Shown: positions 28,301 through 37,652 of the stretch, one piece after another | Layout: the number at the start of each line of letters is the position of its first letter | Numbering within the stretch: position 1 is the stretch's first letter | Source of the DNA: Nitzschia sp. DOCU1 | Taxonomy: Eukaryota > Bacillariophyta > Bacillariophyceae > Bacillariales > Bacillariaceae | NCBI GenBank assembly: GCA_951394045.1 | Contig: OX595991.1 | Coordinates: forward strand, 2,170,001-2,234,000 | DNA length: 64,000 nucleotides | Direction: 5' to 3' | Position numbers and translations under genes: made by a program | Notes under the pieces: model-generated | Databases searched by the model: none | What the model saw: only the letters and a program-made list of their open reading frames with translations | Told to the model about the DNA's origin: nothing

Positions 28301-30004
28301 ATGGCCAACGACAACATTGCTAATGAGTCTACTGGCTTGCTGACATCGACGACGGATGAACATGGTGGTCACCATCATCGAAGTACGGGCTCGTTTGTCC
28401 CTGAATTTGTGATTGAAGTCTTTGAGGAAGTGACGGAGGTCGCGCATGATTTGGTGACGTTCGAGGAGCTCGACCCCGAATTAATTTTGGAAGAAGCCAA
28501 AGAAGATGGAACCGTTGCTGATGATATGGACTCTACGGAACTTGAGGAATGGGTTGAGTCCTACATTCATCCAGATGATCCAAATGACCCCTTCACTTAT
28601 ACGCACGAGAAACTCGGAGTTTTGCCTTTAGCTGTTATCGTCTTCTACAACGTCTCGGGTGGGCCCTTTGGTCTAGAAACGTCTGTACGAGCGGGGGGTA
28701 ATTTTTTTGCTCTACTAGGCTTCTTGGTGATGCCCCTGGTCTGGTCGATGCAAGAAGCTCTAATTACCGCCGAGCTGGGGACGGCCTATCCTGAAGCTTC
28801 AGGAGGTGTTGCGTGGGTGGAAGAAGCATTTGGACCAACCTGGGGATGGATGAGTGGCTGGCTGGGATGGATCGCAGGTGCAACTGACAATGCTATCTAC
28901 CCAGTGCTCTTCTTGGACTACTTGCTATCGGCCATGCACAAGTCCGAGGATTCCGTCAACCCGTTTCTGCGTTTCTTTTTTCTTTCGACTGCTTCTATTA
29001 TGCTTGCGTACGTTAATTGGAAGGGCTTGCCACTCGTCGGGAAAATGGCAACTTGGATTTGCTTCATTGCTATGAGTCCCTTCTTGGTTATGATTATCGT
29101 GGGGGGTCCCAAAGTGAACACTGACCGGTGGTTTGAAATGCCCACCAACGTCCAGGGAGCCGAGGAGGCGACGGATGATGATGTCACCGGAGGATTCTTT
29201 CCGGATGCCAATTATCTTGGAGTGTTGTGGAGACCCTTCCTCAATAATCTCTTTTGGAATCTGAACTCGTTTGATGCAGCGGGTAGCTTTGCTGCCGAAA
29301 TTGATAATCCAGGAACTATGTTTCCTCGGGCAATGTTCTGGGGTGTCATTCTAGTTGCAGCAGGCTACTTTTTCCCACTCCTGGTGGCCATCGGCGCCAC
29401 CGAGTTTGATCGAACCGAGTGGAAAGATGGCTTTTTGGCGCAAGTCGCTACAGAAATTGGTGGAACGTGGCTTGGCGCTTGGACTGTCTTTGCTGCAGCC
29501 ATTTCCAACATTGCTTTGTTCCAAGCAGAACTTAGTGCCGATGCCTTTCAATTGATGGGTATGGCTGATCGTGGTCATATTCCAAAGATCTTTAGCAAGC
29601 GTAGCAAGCATGGAACACCAACCAACGGTATCATTCTCGGGACAGCGGTCATTGTTGTCATGGGAACTTCCAACTTTGATCAGTTGATTGAAATGCTCAA
29701 CTTCAACTACGCTCTGTCGTTGCTGATGGAATATTGTGCATTTATCAAGCTTCGAATCAGCCAACCACATGTCGAACGCCCCTACCGAATACCGTTGAAC
29801 ACATTTGGCTGCGTTCTCTTGCTCACTCCTACGTTCATCGTCACTTTCTTGGTTCTATGCCTGTCCACATATACCACCTATGCCTTTGTGATATGCAGCA
29901 ATATCATCGGTCTGTTGGTCTTCTACGGAAAGACTCGCAGTGAACACCTGCGCGAAGAGCTGGAGAAGCACGTTCGACCACCTATGGAGACAATCCCAGA
30001 ATGA
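28301..30004 (+). CDS. APC-family amino acid/polyamine permease
   Basis: The protein is 567 aa. A hydrophilic acidic N-terminus (about residues 1-105) precedes roughly twelve membrane segments. The first helix region LGVLPLAVIVFYNVSGGPFGLETSVRAGG carries the unwound GG-type substrate site typical of the APC superfamily. It is followed by LGTAYPEASGGVAWVEEAFGPTWGWMSGWLGWIAG, diagnostic of the plant PUT/RMV1 polyamine uptake and LAT-like group. LFWNLNSFDAAGSFAAEIDNPGTMFPRA matches helix 6 of the same group. It should import polyamines or amino acids across the plasma membrane or an endomembrane; which substrate is not decided by sequence. The long acidic cytosolic N-terminus may regulate turnover. 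Length and architecture are complete. Confidence 0.85.
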   Translation: MANDNIANESTGLLTSTTDEHGGHHHRSTGSFVPEFVIEVFEEVTEVAHDLVTFEELDPELILEEAKEDGTVADDMDSTELEEWVESYIHPDDPNDPFTYTHEKLGVLPLAVIVFYNVSGGPFGLETSVRAGGNFFALLGFLVMPLVWSMQEALITAELGTAYPEASGGVAWVEEAFGPTWGWMSGWLGWIAGATDNAIYPVLFLDYLLSAMHKSEDSVNPFLRFFFLSTASIMLAYVNWKGLPLVGKMATWICFIAMSPFLVMIIVGGPKVNTDRWFEMPTNVQGAEEATDDDVTGGFFPDANYLGVLWRPFLNNLFWNLNSFDAAGSFAAEIDNPGTMFPRAMFWGVILVAAGYFFPLLVAIGATEFDRTEWKDGFLAQVATEIGGTWLGAWTVFAAAISNIALFQAELSADAFQLMGMADRGHIPKIFSKRSKHGTPTNGIILGTAVIVVMGTSNFDQLIEMLNFNYALSLLMEYCAFIKLRISQPHVERPYRIPLNTFGCVLLLTPTFIVTFLVLCLSTYTTYAFVICSNIIGLLVFYGKTRSEHLREELEKHVRPPMETIPE

Positions 30005-30829
30005 GTGTCTTCTTTGCTTGGATCCCGATGCAAGATGATCAAATATTATGGCCACGTTTCTTATGTCGAAGGAATCGGAATGTTGCCTGCAGGCATGGGC
30101 TAAAACTTTGTGTCATTCGATGATTCAGTCTTCAATAGTTTTTGGTTTTTTTGTGGCAATGTTCGTCGTTCTCAAGTAGCACCAAGCCATACATGATTAT
30201 TGCTTCTAAGCAAACTTCGATAAGTGTTTTTCGTCATGATTGGATGGGGCTATACCAAATGTAGTGGTAGCCGAGCAACAGCGGAACTGTTGCGTTCCTG
30301 GACATCAACACCGTTCCATAGCGTCCTTCGTCATCGTCCGTCGATAGTTTTTACGGACTTGTCCGATTAGTTTAGTCACGATTTCACTCGGGATTGAAAC
30401 CCATCAGTTGGCAAATTTTCCACACTGACGGATGAGATTTTGATTAGCTCGATTCCGCGCGAAGCGCAGAATCGCTTTCTGGTAAACTAAGATCCTTGCT
30501 ACACTTCTTGCCGAGGCAGCCACGAGGATCCCTTTGGATCTCTCCAAAAGATCTGTAAGCTGCATGCTCCTCGAGCTGTATGACTACATTCACTCAACGA
30601 ATAACACCACTACTCTAGCTAGCTAGATCTGCGAGAGCCACATCACTGCTAATGTTCTTGCTCTGTCTTGTTATGTTACTTTACCATATGACTATAGCGG
30701 CAGGGGCGTCGGCGTCAATGACGCCAGTGCTAGCCAGAGCATTATCATTAACATTAAGCTACTTCACGCCCCCAGTAGACGACGACGCAAGTACTATTGG
30801 TAGCTAGTAGAGCACGCGCTTTCGTCACA

Positions 30830-31095
30830 CTAGATTTCGCAATGCACGCTTTTCGGAACACAATATTTCATAAGACGCGATTTCGCACCTCTCGTTTTCG
30901 TAACACTACGCGATTTCCTAAGACTTCACAAGACGCAATTTCGCAAAACAAGATTTAATAAGAAGCCATTTCGCACCACAACGCGATTTCGCAAGACGCG
31001 ATTTCGTAACTCCAGGTGATTTCCCGAGATTTCACAACACGCAGTTTCGTAACACACTATTTTGCAACCACGCGATTTCGGAACAGCCGCGTTCG
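30830..31095. repeat. Degenerate repeat field, consensus ACGCGATTTCGCAA
   Basis: About 15 imperfect copies of a unit around ACGCGATTTCGYAA(C) recur at irregular 14-30 bp spacing. Clear copies begin near 30875, 30908, 30933, 30981, 30995 and 31070. The decay between copies suggests an old array or a clustered binding motif. Confidence 0.7.
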
Positions 31096-31158
31096 CCACT
31101 CTTTGGTTATTGTTGTGTTATTGTGCGTGGTTCCGAAGCAACGCGATGCGCGGGTGAA

Positions 31159-31282
31159 GCTAAATTTGTAGCTCTGCGTACATACTTATGCTAAATTTGA
31201 AGCTCTGCGTGGAATACTTATGCTAAATTTGAAGCTCTGCGTAGAATACTTATGCTAAGTTCCAAGCACTGCGCGCCGAATC
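31159..31282. repeat. 32-bp tandem repeat, 3.8 copies
   Basis: Copies begin at 31159, 31190, 31222 and 31254, each GCTAAATTTGAAGCTCTGCG plus ~12 bp ending ATACTTAT; the last copy is diverged and partial. It sits about 190 bp upstream of the next gene's ATG. Confidence 0.85.
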
Positions 31283-31466
31283 AACTTCGACCTCCATAGT
31301 ATTTTTCATTTCCCCATCCGTCAGTGTGGCAAGTTACCCGATCAGTTCGCGCCCCCGGCATCAAAACGCCAAAAGCGATCCGAGATCCACCAAGTAGGAC
31401 ATGATGGGAGTGCAACAGGAGACATACGTTCTCGGCACTACACTTACATTCCGTATCTGACATCCA

Positions 31467-32848
31467 ATGACGTTTCTTTCTCTGATTATCACAGCAGCCC
31501 TTGGCCAGGGAGCAACCTCGTTTGCCGTGTTACCCAAAACGATTGCGTCCATGAGATCACTCGGGCGAGTCGATGCTTGTCTCCAATCCACCGCATTCAA
31601 TGCGACAGAAGATTCTACCTACACGACACCATCGGCCACATTTGACTACTGCCGGTCCCTTCCCGAATCTGAGTACTCACAGGTCTTGGTATCTGAGCTT
31701 CCAATAGCCAAGGAACTACGAGAATTTTGGGATGCCCAATTCCAGGATCCACGCCAACCAGACGCAAAGAGATTCGGATGGGATCCTTGGTATGTGGAGG
31801 TGGGTGACGGAAAATTTGGGAGCAAAGGAGATTCATCAACAATAGTCAAAGAAGAGCAGGTGCCTGGTGAACGAGTGGCGGCTCAGCGACAAGTCCAGTA
31901 CTCGTTAAAACGAACCATGACGTCAAGGTTTTTGGAGGGAGACGGTGACGAAAAAAGTGGGCCATTGTATGATCGGCTGGTGGACGATTTGGTGGGCCTC
32001 GGAACGTCTGTAGGATTGACTGCGATAACCCCACCATGGATATCATTGTATACCGACGGTGATATGCAGAATTACCATACAGACGCGCCTCATGGCCCTT
32101 TAGCCTTCGTTCTATCCCTGTGCCGAGAAGGTGATTTCTCAGGCGGAGAGACGATGATGCTAAAGCCACAAATGCTAGAATATTGGAGAGGCTTTGATGG
32201 AAGTAATGGGATTGAATGTGGCAGTATTGTAAGGTACGAGTTGCTTCCGTCTTTGTGCCGTGCTAGGCGCCTGTGTGCGGACTGGACTGATCGATTGTGC
32301 ATGACCTCCTCTCCATTTCGGACAGATTCATTCCACCAACACCGCTCGGAAGATGTATCGCTTTTGATCCTCGTGTTCCGCATGGTGTCAATCGTGTGAC
32401 TGGAACGCAGGATCCCCGGAAAGGTCGCATCGTAATCCATGGATGGTTTAATGCGCCGGAGACTTGTTGGTTTGGTCCATGGGAGCCAGAGAAAGAAACA
32501 AGCGCCACCTCGGATAATCAATCACGAATGGAGATTCTAGATGCCGCATTGCAGCCTCTGGTAGAAGCGTTGGGAACGGGAGAAATAGGGCGTGTGATGG
32601 GATACTTGGCACTGCGGCTAGAAATTGATTCCGATGGTCTTGTCGACGATGTGACCGCAGTTTGCGATACTCTACAAGCGGATTGGGACGATTTTCGAGG
32701 AATAATTGGATACGATGAGGAAGATCGTCCCATAATGGAAGATGCTGTGTCTGATGTCCGCTTGACCGCCTTTGAGACGCTCAAGGTACTAACCTTCGAG
32801 CCTGGGTTGGAAGGCAGGTCCGTCGTTGTCCCATTTCTATTCCAATGA
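31467..32848 (+). CDS. Predicted plastid 2OG-Fe(II) oxygenase
   Basis: Two exons, 31467-32233 and 32326-32848, around a 92-nt GTACGAG...GACAG intron, giving 429 aa; joining makes ...CGSIVR-FIPPTPLGRCIAFDP. The iron triad is visible as H204-T-D206 (QNYHTDAPHG) and H275 (AFDPRVPHGVNRV). The 2-oxoglutarate Arg lies in the following DPRKGRIVIHGW. The EGDFSGGETM segment between them is typical of prolyl-4-hydroxylase-like oxygenases. Residues 1-18 (MTFLSLIITAALGQGATS) are a signal peptide ending in ATSFAV, the diatom plastid (ASAFAP-type) motif, so import into the complex plastid is predicted. The C-terminal ~130 residues are acidic and unrecognised. Substrate unknown. Confidence 0.74.
32234..32325 (+). 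other. Spliceosomal intron (92 nt)
   Basis: Donor GTACGA and acceptor GGACAG. Using the more canonical-looking GTAAGG four bases upstream would put the second exon out of frame; only the GTACGA donor joins the HxD and distal-His halves of the enzyme in frame. Confidence 0.75.
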
Positions 32849-33383
32849 GCAAGGTATTGCGTTCGTGCTTACACGAAAACTAGGACTGGTCCTACAGAGC
32901 AACAACTTCCACTACTTCTTGGTTCTATAAGCTTTACAGTCCCATGAAAGAGCCGCAACAGTTCGATGTTAGCATTTCCCGATCGCACAGCAAAGTGGTC
33001 GTTGTAGTCGGCATTACTCGTGATTGAAGTTATTCGTGACAGCTTTCGCCCTCCCTCTCAACGGCCATACCTGGTATTGACGATGGTTCGCGCCCTTTTC
33101 CCCGTACATTTTCAACGGGGTCATTGCGCGCACCTCTTATGACTGGGAAAACGCGCTCCCGTCTCTTCCCTCCGAGAGAAGGAACGCGACGACGCACACT
33201 CGCGTTATTGTCCAGTCCCCAATCGCATTGCTGATGTCTATTGTTGTTGTGGGGCAACTCATCAAAAATCACCTCCTCTTATCCATAGGCTTCTTTTACT
33301 TGATTGTGCGCAAAGGGAAATAGAAGGAGAATCATCGTCCATTTCGTTGTCTAAGGAGTCTACATCACCAACGACGGCCGGCC
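32849..33383. other. Intergenic region, no gene seen
   Basis: About 535 bp between two same-strand genes. No motif or RNA recognised. Confidence 0.4.
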
Positions 33384-35269
33384 ATGAAGAATTTTCCCTT
33401 GGTGATGTTGTTGGTGCTTTGCACGGGGTTCATCATTGCTTTGAACTTGTCCTATTTGCGAAAGGTTGTGATGCATTCGGACCTGCACAATGTTCGGGGC
33501 GATGATGGCCCCCCCCCACCTACGCAACGATTGAGCGTATCATTAAAAGCCCAGCGAGGTGACAAAGGGAAAATTTCAAAGGCCGTCGATGCTGCCATTC
33601 CTGTCGAGCCAAAACCAAAGGCAGAAATCGACCTGAAAGCGGGCCATCGAGTGGCCAGCCTCGACTGTAAACAGTACGGAGGACCAGAAAACCCCGAGGA
33701 AATGGTTTATTGGCGTGATATTCCGAAAGATGCGGAGTTTGTTTCGCCCTTTGCAAACTATGGTAAATCTCCCAAGTACCTCACGTTCGAGCCGGATGAA
33801 GGCGGATGGAACAACATTCGAATGTCGATGGAAACCGCGACGGTCCTGGCGCATGCCATGGGGAGAACTCTGGTGTTGCCCCCAGAACAGCGGATGTACT
33901 TACTATGGAACGACAAGAACCACAAGAATAACCGGTTTACTTTCAAAGATTTCTTTCATTTCGATTCCATCGCGGAGGAGCATCCATCTGTCGAAGTTAT
34001 TTCAATGGAAGAATTCATGAAGCGCGAAGCGATTACAGGTCACCTCAAACACAGATTCACCGGGAAGGTGACATTCCCACCAAATAATGCCACCTCTTGG
34101 GATGGTCACAGTGAAAAAGGAAGACCGTATTGGATGTGGCTAAGAAATGCGACACAGCCTCCCATTTGGTCTTTTGACCAGTGCGTTGTAGGCTTTGCTT
34201 CAGAAGCAGGTCCAGCTGGAGTTGAGCGCCTCCAAAGTCTCCGTTCGCACATCAAAGAAAAGGGCAACCGCATTAGTGATTACGTTGGCAATCCCGTAGC
34301 GGTCGACGCTCCTATGCACGAAAGGTTTATGGAAGTTATTGGTACACGCAAAGGACTGTGTTTGTACGACGATAAATTGCAGAATGAAAAGGTCGTTCAC
34401 TTTATGGGTGACAATGATTCGGGCGCAAGGCTACTGGTTCACTTTTATGCGTTCCTGTTTTTTGAGGATTACCATCACGATCTTTGGACCAAGCGCTTTG
34501 TACGGGACCACCTTCGCTATATTGACGAGATTCAGTGCGCCGCAGCTCGCGTCGTACAGGCAGTCCGCCAGAAAGCCATTGAAAACGGTGACCCCGATGG
34601 CTCTTTCGATTCCTTCCACATTCGTCGAGGAGGTACGTTTTCGCTCAACGATAGTGCTGTTCGACTATCACATCAACTCATCATTTCGCTCGCTGTAGAT
34701 TTTCAATACAAAGAAACTCGAATCTCTGCGGATCAGATTTATGAGAATACCAAGGATGTCTTGGTGGAAAACTCGACAGTATTCATTGCGACCGATGAAA
34801 AGGATTCGACATTTTTTGACCCTCTACGAAAGCACTACAACCTTCTCTTTTTGAACGACTTTAAGCATCTATTTGAAGATCTCAACTCTAATTACATGGG
34901 AATGCTGGATCAGAGAATTGCGTCGCGAGGGAGAACATTCATCGGAGCGTATTATTCGACGTTTACAGGTAAGCTCTTACGCTGGGAATTCTTGCGGTAA
35001 ATGCTTTGTGATATCGCCATCATTAAACTCACTCGAACGTTAAAGGTTACATCAATCGTATGAGAGGGTACCACTCACAAAAGGAGAAGTTGCCCGGATG
35101 GGACAAGGGTGCGATCAGAAGCTACTACTACGTCCCGCTAGGTAATAAGCTCGAAATGCGAGAGTACTGGCCCATCAAGGGGCCAATGTGGGGCCGTGAG
35201 TTTCCGATCGGTTGGCGGGACATCGACCACGACCTGTCACCCGATGCCTTCGGAAGTGAGGATACGTAA
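33384..35269 (+). CDS. GDP-fucose protein O-fucosyltransferase-like enzyme, type II membrane
   Basis: Two exons, 33384-34968 and 35046-35269, joined over a 77-nt GTAAGC...AAAG intron, giving 602 aa. Without splicing the protein stops 10 codons after the donor. An N-terminal anchor (residues 5-23, PLVMLLVLCTGFIIALNLSYL) predicts Golgi/ER type II topology. O-FucT landmarks are EGGWNNIRMSMETATVLAHAMGRTLVLPP, the FDSFHIRRGG loop containing the nucleotide-sugar-binding His and Arg, VFIATDEKD, and the restored YYSTFTGYINRMRGYH segment spanning the splice junction. The enzyme should transfer fucose from GDP-fucose to protein or glycan acceptors. The acceptor is unknown. Confidence 0.8.
34969..35045 (+). 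other. Spliceosomal intron (77 nt)
   Basis: GTAAGC donor, TTAAAG acceptor. Removal converts a truncated C-terminus into the conserved TFTGYINRMRGY motif, which is strong support. Confidence 0.88.
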
Positions 35270-35378
35270 ATGGAGAAAGTGAAGAAACCTTTCGAGTTGC
35301 CAGGGCGCGAGTGATAAAGATGTATCTGGTCTTTTTACCGTAGTTCACCTACAAATCTACGCTAACAACTGCGCGTAG

Positions 35379-36098
35379 CTATACGGAGTCGCCGTCTTCA
35401 GTGATGACAAAGTCTTCTTCGGTCGCGCCTTCAGTAGCATGTTCTTCGTCGTTACCATGAACCGCTTCGACAGCAGATCCCACTACCCCATTCCTGGCTT
35501 CACCATTTGCACTCTCGACCGCACAATCATCGATCGATTCTGTCTCTGCAATTTTCAATTGGATCCGCTTGACCACGGGTTTCTTTTGGGGGGCAGTGAT
35601 GGACAAAATTCCAGACGACAGTGAAACTGAGATATTTTCGACATCAATGTGTTCATCGAGTTGGAACGATTGATCAAACTCAGTTTTGGTCAAAGAGCCG
35701 CTCTCACGAATAGTGCGGCTACCTCGGATGCGCAAAACATTTCCATTCTCTACTTCGACGGTCAGGTCCTTAGCTGGCACCCCGGGAACCTCCATTGCCA
35801 ACTCGACGATTTTGCCATCGTCGGACTGAGTAATCGAATATCTCGGGGCAGTGGTTCGTTCCAGACGTGCAAGCTGATCTTGCTGCTGACGAAACAAAGA
35901 ATTACTCGAATAGAAAGGGACACTGAAAATGTCACTGACCAAATCGATGGCACTAGGACGGTGGCGTCGGTGGTAGTCATAACCACCGTGGTGGCGGCGA
36001 TGTGCGGCGAGGGTGCCATGGCCATGGCGAGCTTCCACTGCCGAATTCATGGCAGCAGCAAGAGCAATAATCACGAGAGGCGACTTCATACTTTTCAT
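35379..36098 (-). CDS. Small heat-shock protein (Hsp20/alpha-crystallin) with signal peptide
   Basis: The protein is 239 aa. Residues 1-24 (MKSMKSPLVIIALAAAMNSAVEA) form a signal peptide, cleaved before RHGHGTL; no Phe follows, so an ER or secreted location is more likely than plastid. The alpha-crystallin domain spans about residues 80-180: PRYSITQSDDGKIVELAMEVPGVPAKDLTVEVENGNVLRIRGSR, then FDQSFQLDEHIDVENISVSLSSGILSITAPQKK, with the family's GILSITAP signature (usually GVLTVTVPK). An acidic C-terminal tail (Glu/Asp-rich, about 190-239) replaces the usual I-x-I motif. It would hold unfolded secretory-pathway proteins under stress. Heat-shock factors are encoded 20 kb downstream, without implied linkage. 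Confidence 0.83.
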   Translation of the reverse strand: MKSMKSPLVIIALAAAMNSAVEARHGHGTLAAHRRHHGGYDYHRRHRPSAIDLVSDIFSVPFYSSNSLFRQQQDQLARLERTTAPRYSITQSDDGKIVELAMEVPGVPAKDLTVEVENGNVLRIRGSRTIRESGSLTKTEFDQSFQLDEHIDVENISVSLSSGILSITAPQKKPVVKRIQLKIAETESIDDCAVESANGEARNGVVGSAVEAVHGNDEEHATEGATEEDFVITEDGDSV

Positions 36099-36556
36099 GT
36101 TGTTGATATCTTTTACAGTTGTGTTTGGTCTGAATTATGAGAAATTATGGTCCGTCGAGACTGGACGACGGATTTTGGCGGGATAGAACAGAGAAATGCG
36201 AAGACTGCAACAGACTGTCGAAGAAAAACAATGAGATGCCGCAGTCGTGTACCTGAGTCGTGTACATTGATGGGTGGTCGGCTAGACGGATGTAGTAGGA
36301 TTTGTACGTGAAAGATATTTTGCCACGTTGCAAATAGATTCGCCACGTGGAAGTCAAAACCTCATCTGGATCTTCATCTCTCCCCGATCAAGCGCAAGTC
36401 CAAAAGAAGGAATCCAAACAAACAGAATCAAAAGAATGATGAGAATGATCGAAGTCTCTTCAAGCTAAGTCAACATATTAAACACACTGAAAACTCGACG
36501 AACGAGATCATCTGCTAGCCAATCTATTTCAGTTCGCCCACAAGAGAGAGCGAGCA
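36099..36556. promoter_or_regulatory. Divergent promoter region sHSP / alpha-beta hydrolase
   Basis: The 458-bp interval contains a perfect palindrome CCACGTGG (36343-36350), a second CCACGT about 20 bp away and a direct repeat of AGTCGTGTAC near 36243-36265. I did not find an unambiguous three-unit heat-shock element. Confidence 0.4.
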
Positions 36557-37336
36557 ATGCCTCATTTGGCCCGTCCCTGTGGGGCGAGAATCTACTACGA
36601 AACCAAAGGGAAAGGAATTCCTTTACTTCTCTTGGCTCCAGGAGGAATGCGGTCGTCATTTGCGAACTTTGAAACTCATCCATATAACCCATGGAATACA
36701 CTCCCAGAATCAAAGTTCCAGCTGATCGGAATGGACCAACGCTTTGCCAATCGATCGACTGGAACAGTACGCGACGGAGACGGTTGGCACACATTTTTGG
36801 CTGATCACATTGCGCTTCTCGACCACTTGAACATCAAAAGATGTCATGTACTTGGATCATGCATAGGTCCATCCTACGCCTTTCAACTGTTGAGGGACCA
36901 CCCATCGAGGTTCGGCCGATGCGTGATGCTACAACCGATTGGACTGACGAGACATACCACAGAACCAGGAGCTCCTTGGGAGGGACTCAACAAACATGCC
37001 AGCTGGATGTGGGTTGGCGATTGGGCGAATGAAATGGTCGAAACGGGCAAATGCGACGATATGAATCTTTTGAAGGGGCTTCATGATAGAATGTTTGGGC
37101 CACCTCGAGATTTTTCCTTTTCAGTCACGCGTGCCGAGGCCGCCAAGATCGAACATCCTTTGCTAATCTTGATGGGTCGTGACATTTTTCATCCCTCTGA
37201 AGCATCGAGGGAGATTGCAAGAATTTGTCTTAAAACGGAGCTCATCGAAAAATGGAGAGACGAAGGGGAGGAACATTTGGCACTGGCATCCGAGAAAATT
37301 GAATCCTTTCTCGAGGCTGATGATCTGTCCTCATGA
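36557..37336 (+). CDS. Alpha/beta hydrolase with Cys at the nucleophile position
   Basis: The protein is 259 aa with the standard fold order: oxyanion region LLLLAPGG near residue 25, the strand/turn FQLIGMDQRFANRST, the nucleophile elbow HVLGSCIGPSYAFQL near residue 100, the acid LLILMGRDIFHPS and a C-terminal His in DEGEEHLALA. The elbow reads G-S-C-I-G, so the nucleophile would be Cys instead of Ser, as in dienelactone hydrolases (G-x-C-x-G). Family members hydrolyse esters, thioesters or related bonds; the substrate is unknown. There is no targeting signal. Divergent from the small heat-shock protein gene. Confidence 0.75.
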   Translation: MPHLARPCGARIYYETKGKGIPLLLLAPGGMRSSFANFETHPYNPWNTLPESKFQLIGMDQRFANRSTGTVRDGDGWHTFLADHIALLDHLNIKRCHVLGSCIGPSYAFQLLRDHPSRFGRCVMLQPIGLTRHTTEPGAPWEGLNKHASWMWVGDWANEMVETGKCDDMNLLKGLHDRMFGPPRDFSFSVTRAEAAKIEHPLLILMGRDIFHPSEASREIARICLKTELIEKWRDEGEEHLALASEKIESFLEADDLSS

Positions 37337-37652
37337 CGAAGTTCTCTTTTGGGACGACGCTTCATTGGGAGGGCATTCGGTGTTGGAGATGGGTCTGATA
37401 TCGATTCTGATGCTTCAGTTTGATATCGGTATTCCTCCTGGTGAATGCATTGTGTTTCGAACCTGGTTGGGCTGGGCGGATTTGGAATGTTTTGTTGCTA
37501 AATTAATTCTCCAACGTGAAAAAAGGAATCTTCTATGCACTTAAAACTAAGTCTCTAATCTAGCAGTGCGTCTTTCTGGCGCGTAACTGATGGAAAAATC
37601 AAAACCAGTGCTCCTAGTGTTCTGCCGTCAGAGCGAATTGATCGGCACTTTT
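37337..37652. other. Convergent intergenic region
   Basis: 316 bp between the stop codons of the hydrolase and proline dehydrogenase. Nothing recognised beyond presumed 3' UTRs. Confidence 0.4.

Larger units (their letters stand above)
30005..31466. other. 1.46-kb gene-free region with repeats
   Basis: No gene is supported here. The first 800 bp are unique-looking; the last 630 bp hold two different repeat arrays annotated separately. This is the longest gene-free interval in the window outside the retroelement. Confidence 0.6.

Noticed and set aside
30005..31466. Possible CRISPR-like array in the repeat field
   Set aside because: Units are degenerate and spacers are irregular; nuclear eukaryotic context; no cas-like gene nearby.
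36099..36556. Heat-shock element expected upstream of the small heat-shock protein
   Set aside because: No stretch with three properly spaced nGAAn units was found by eye, so none is claimed.
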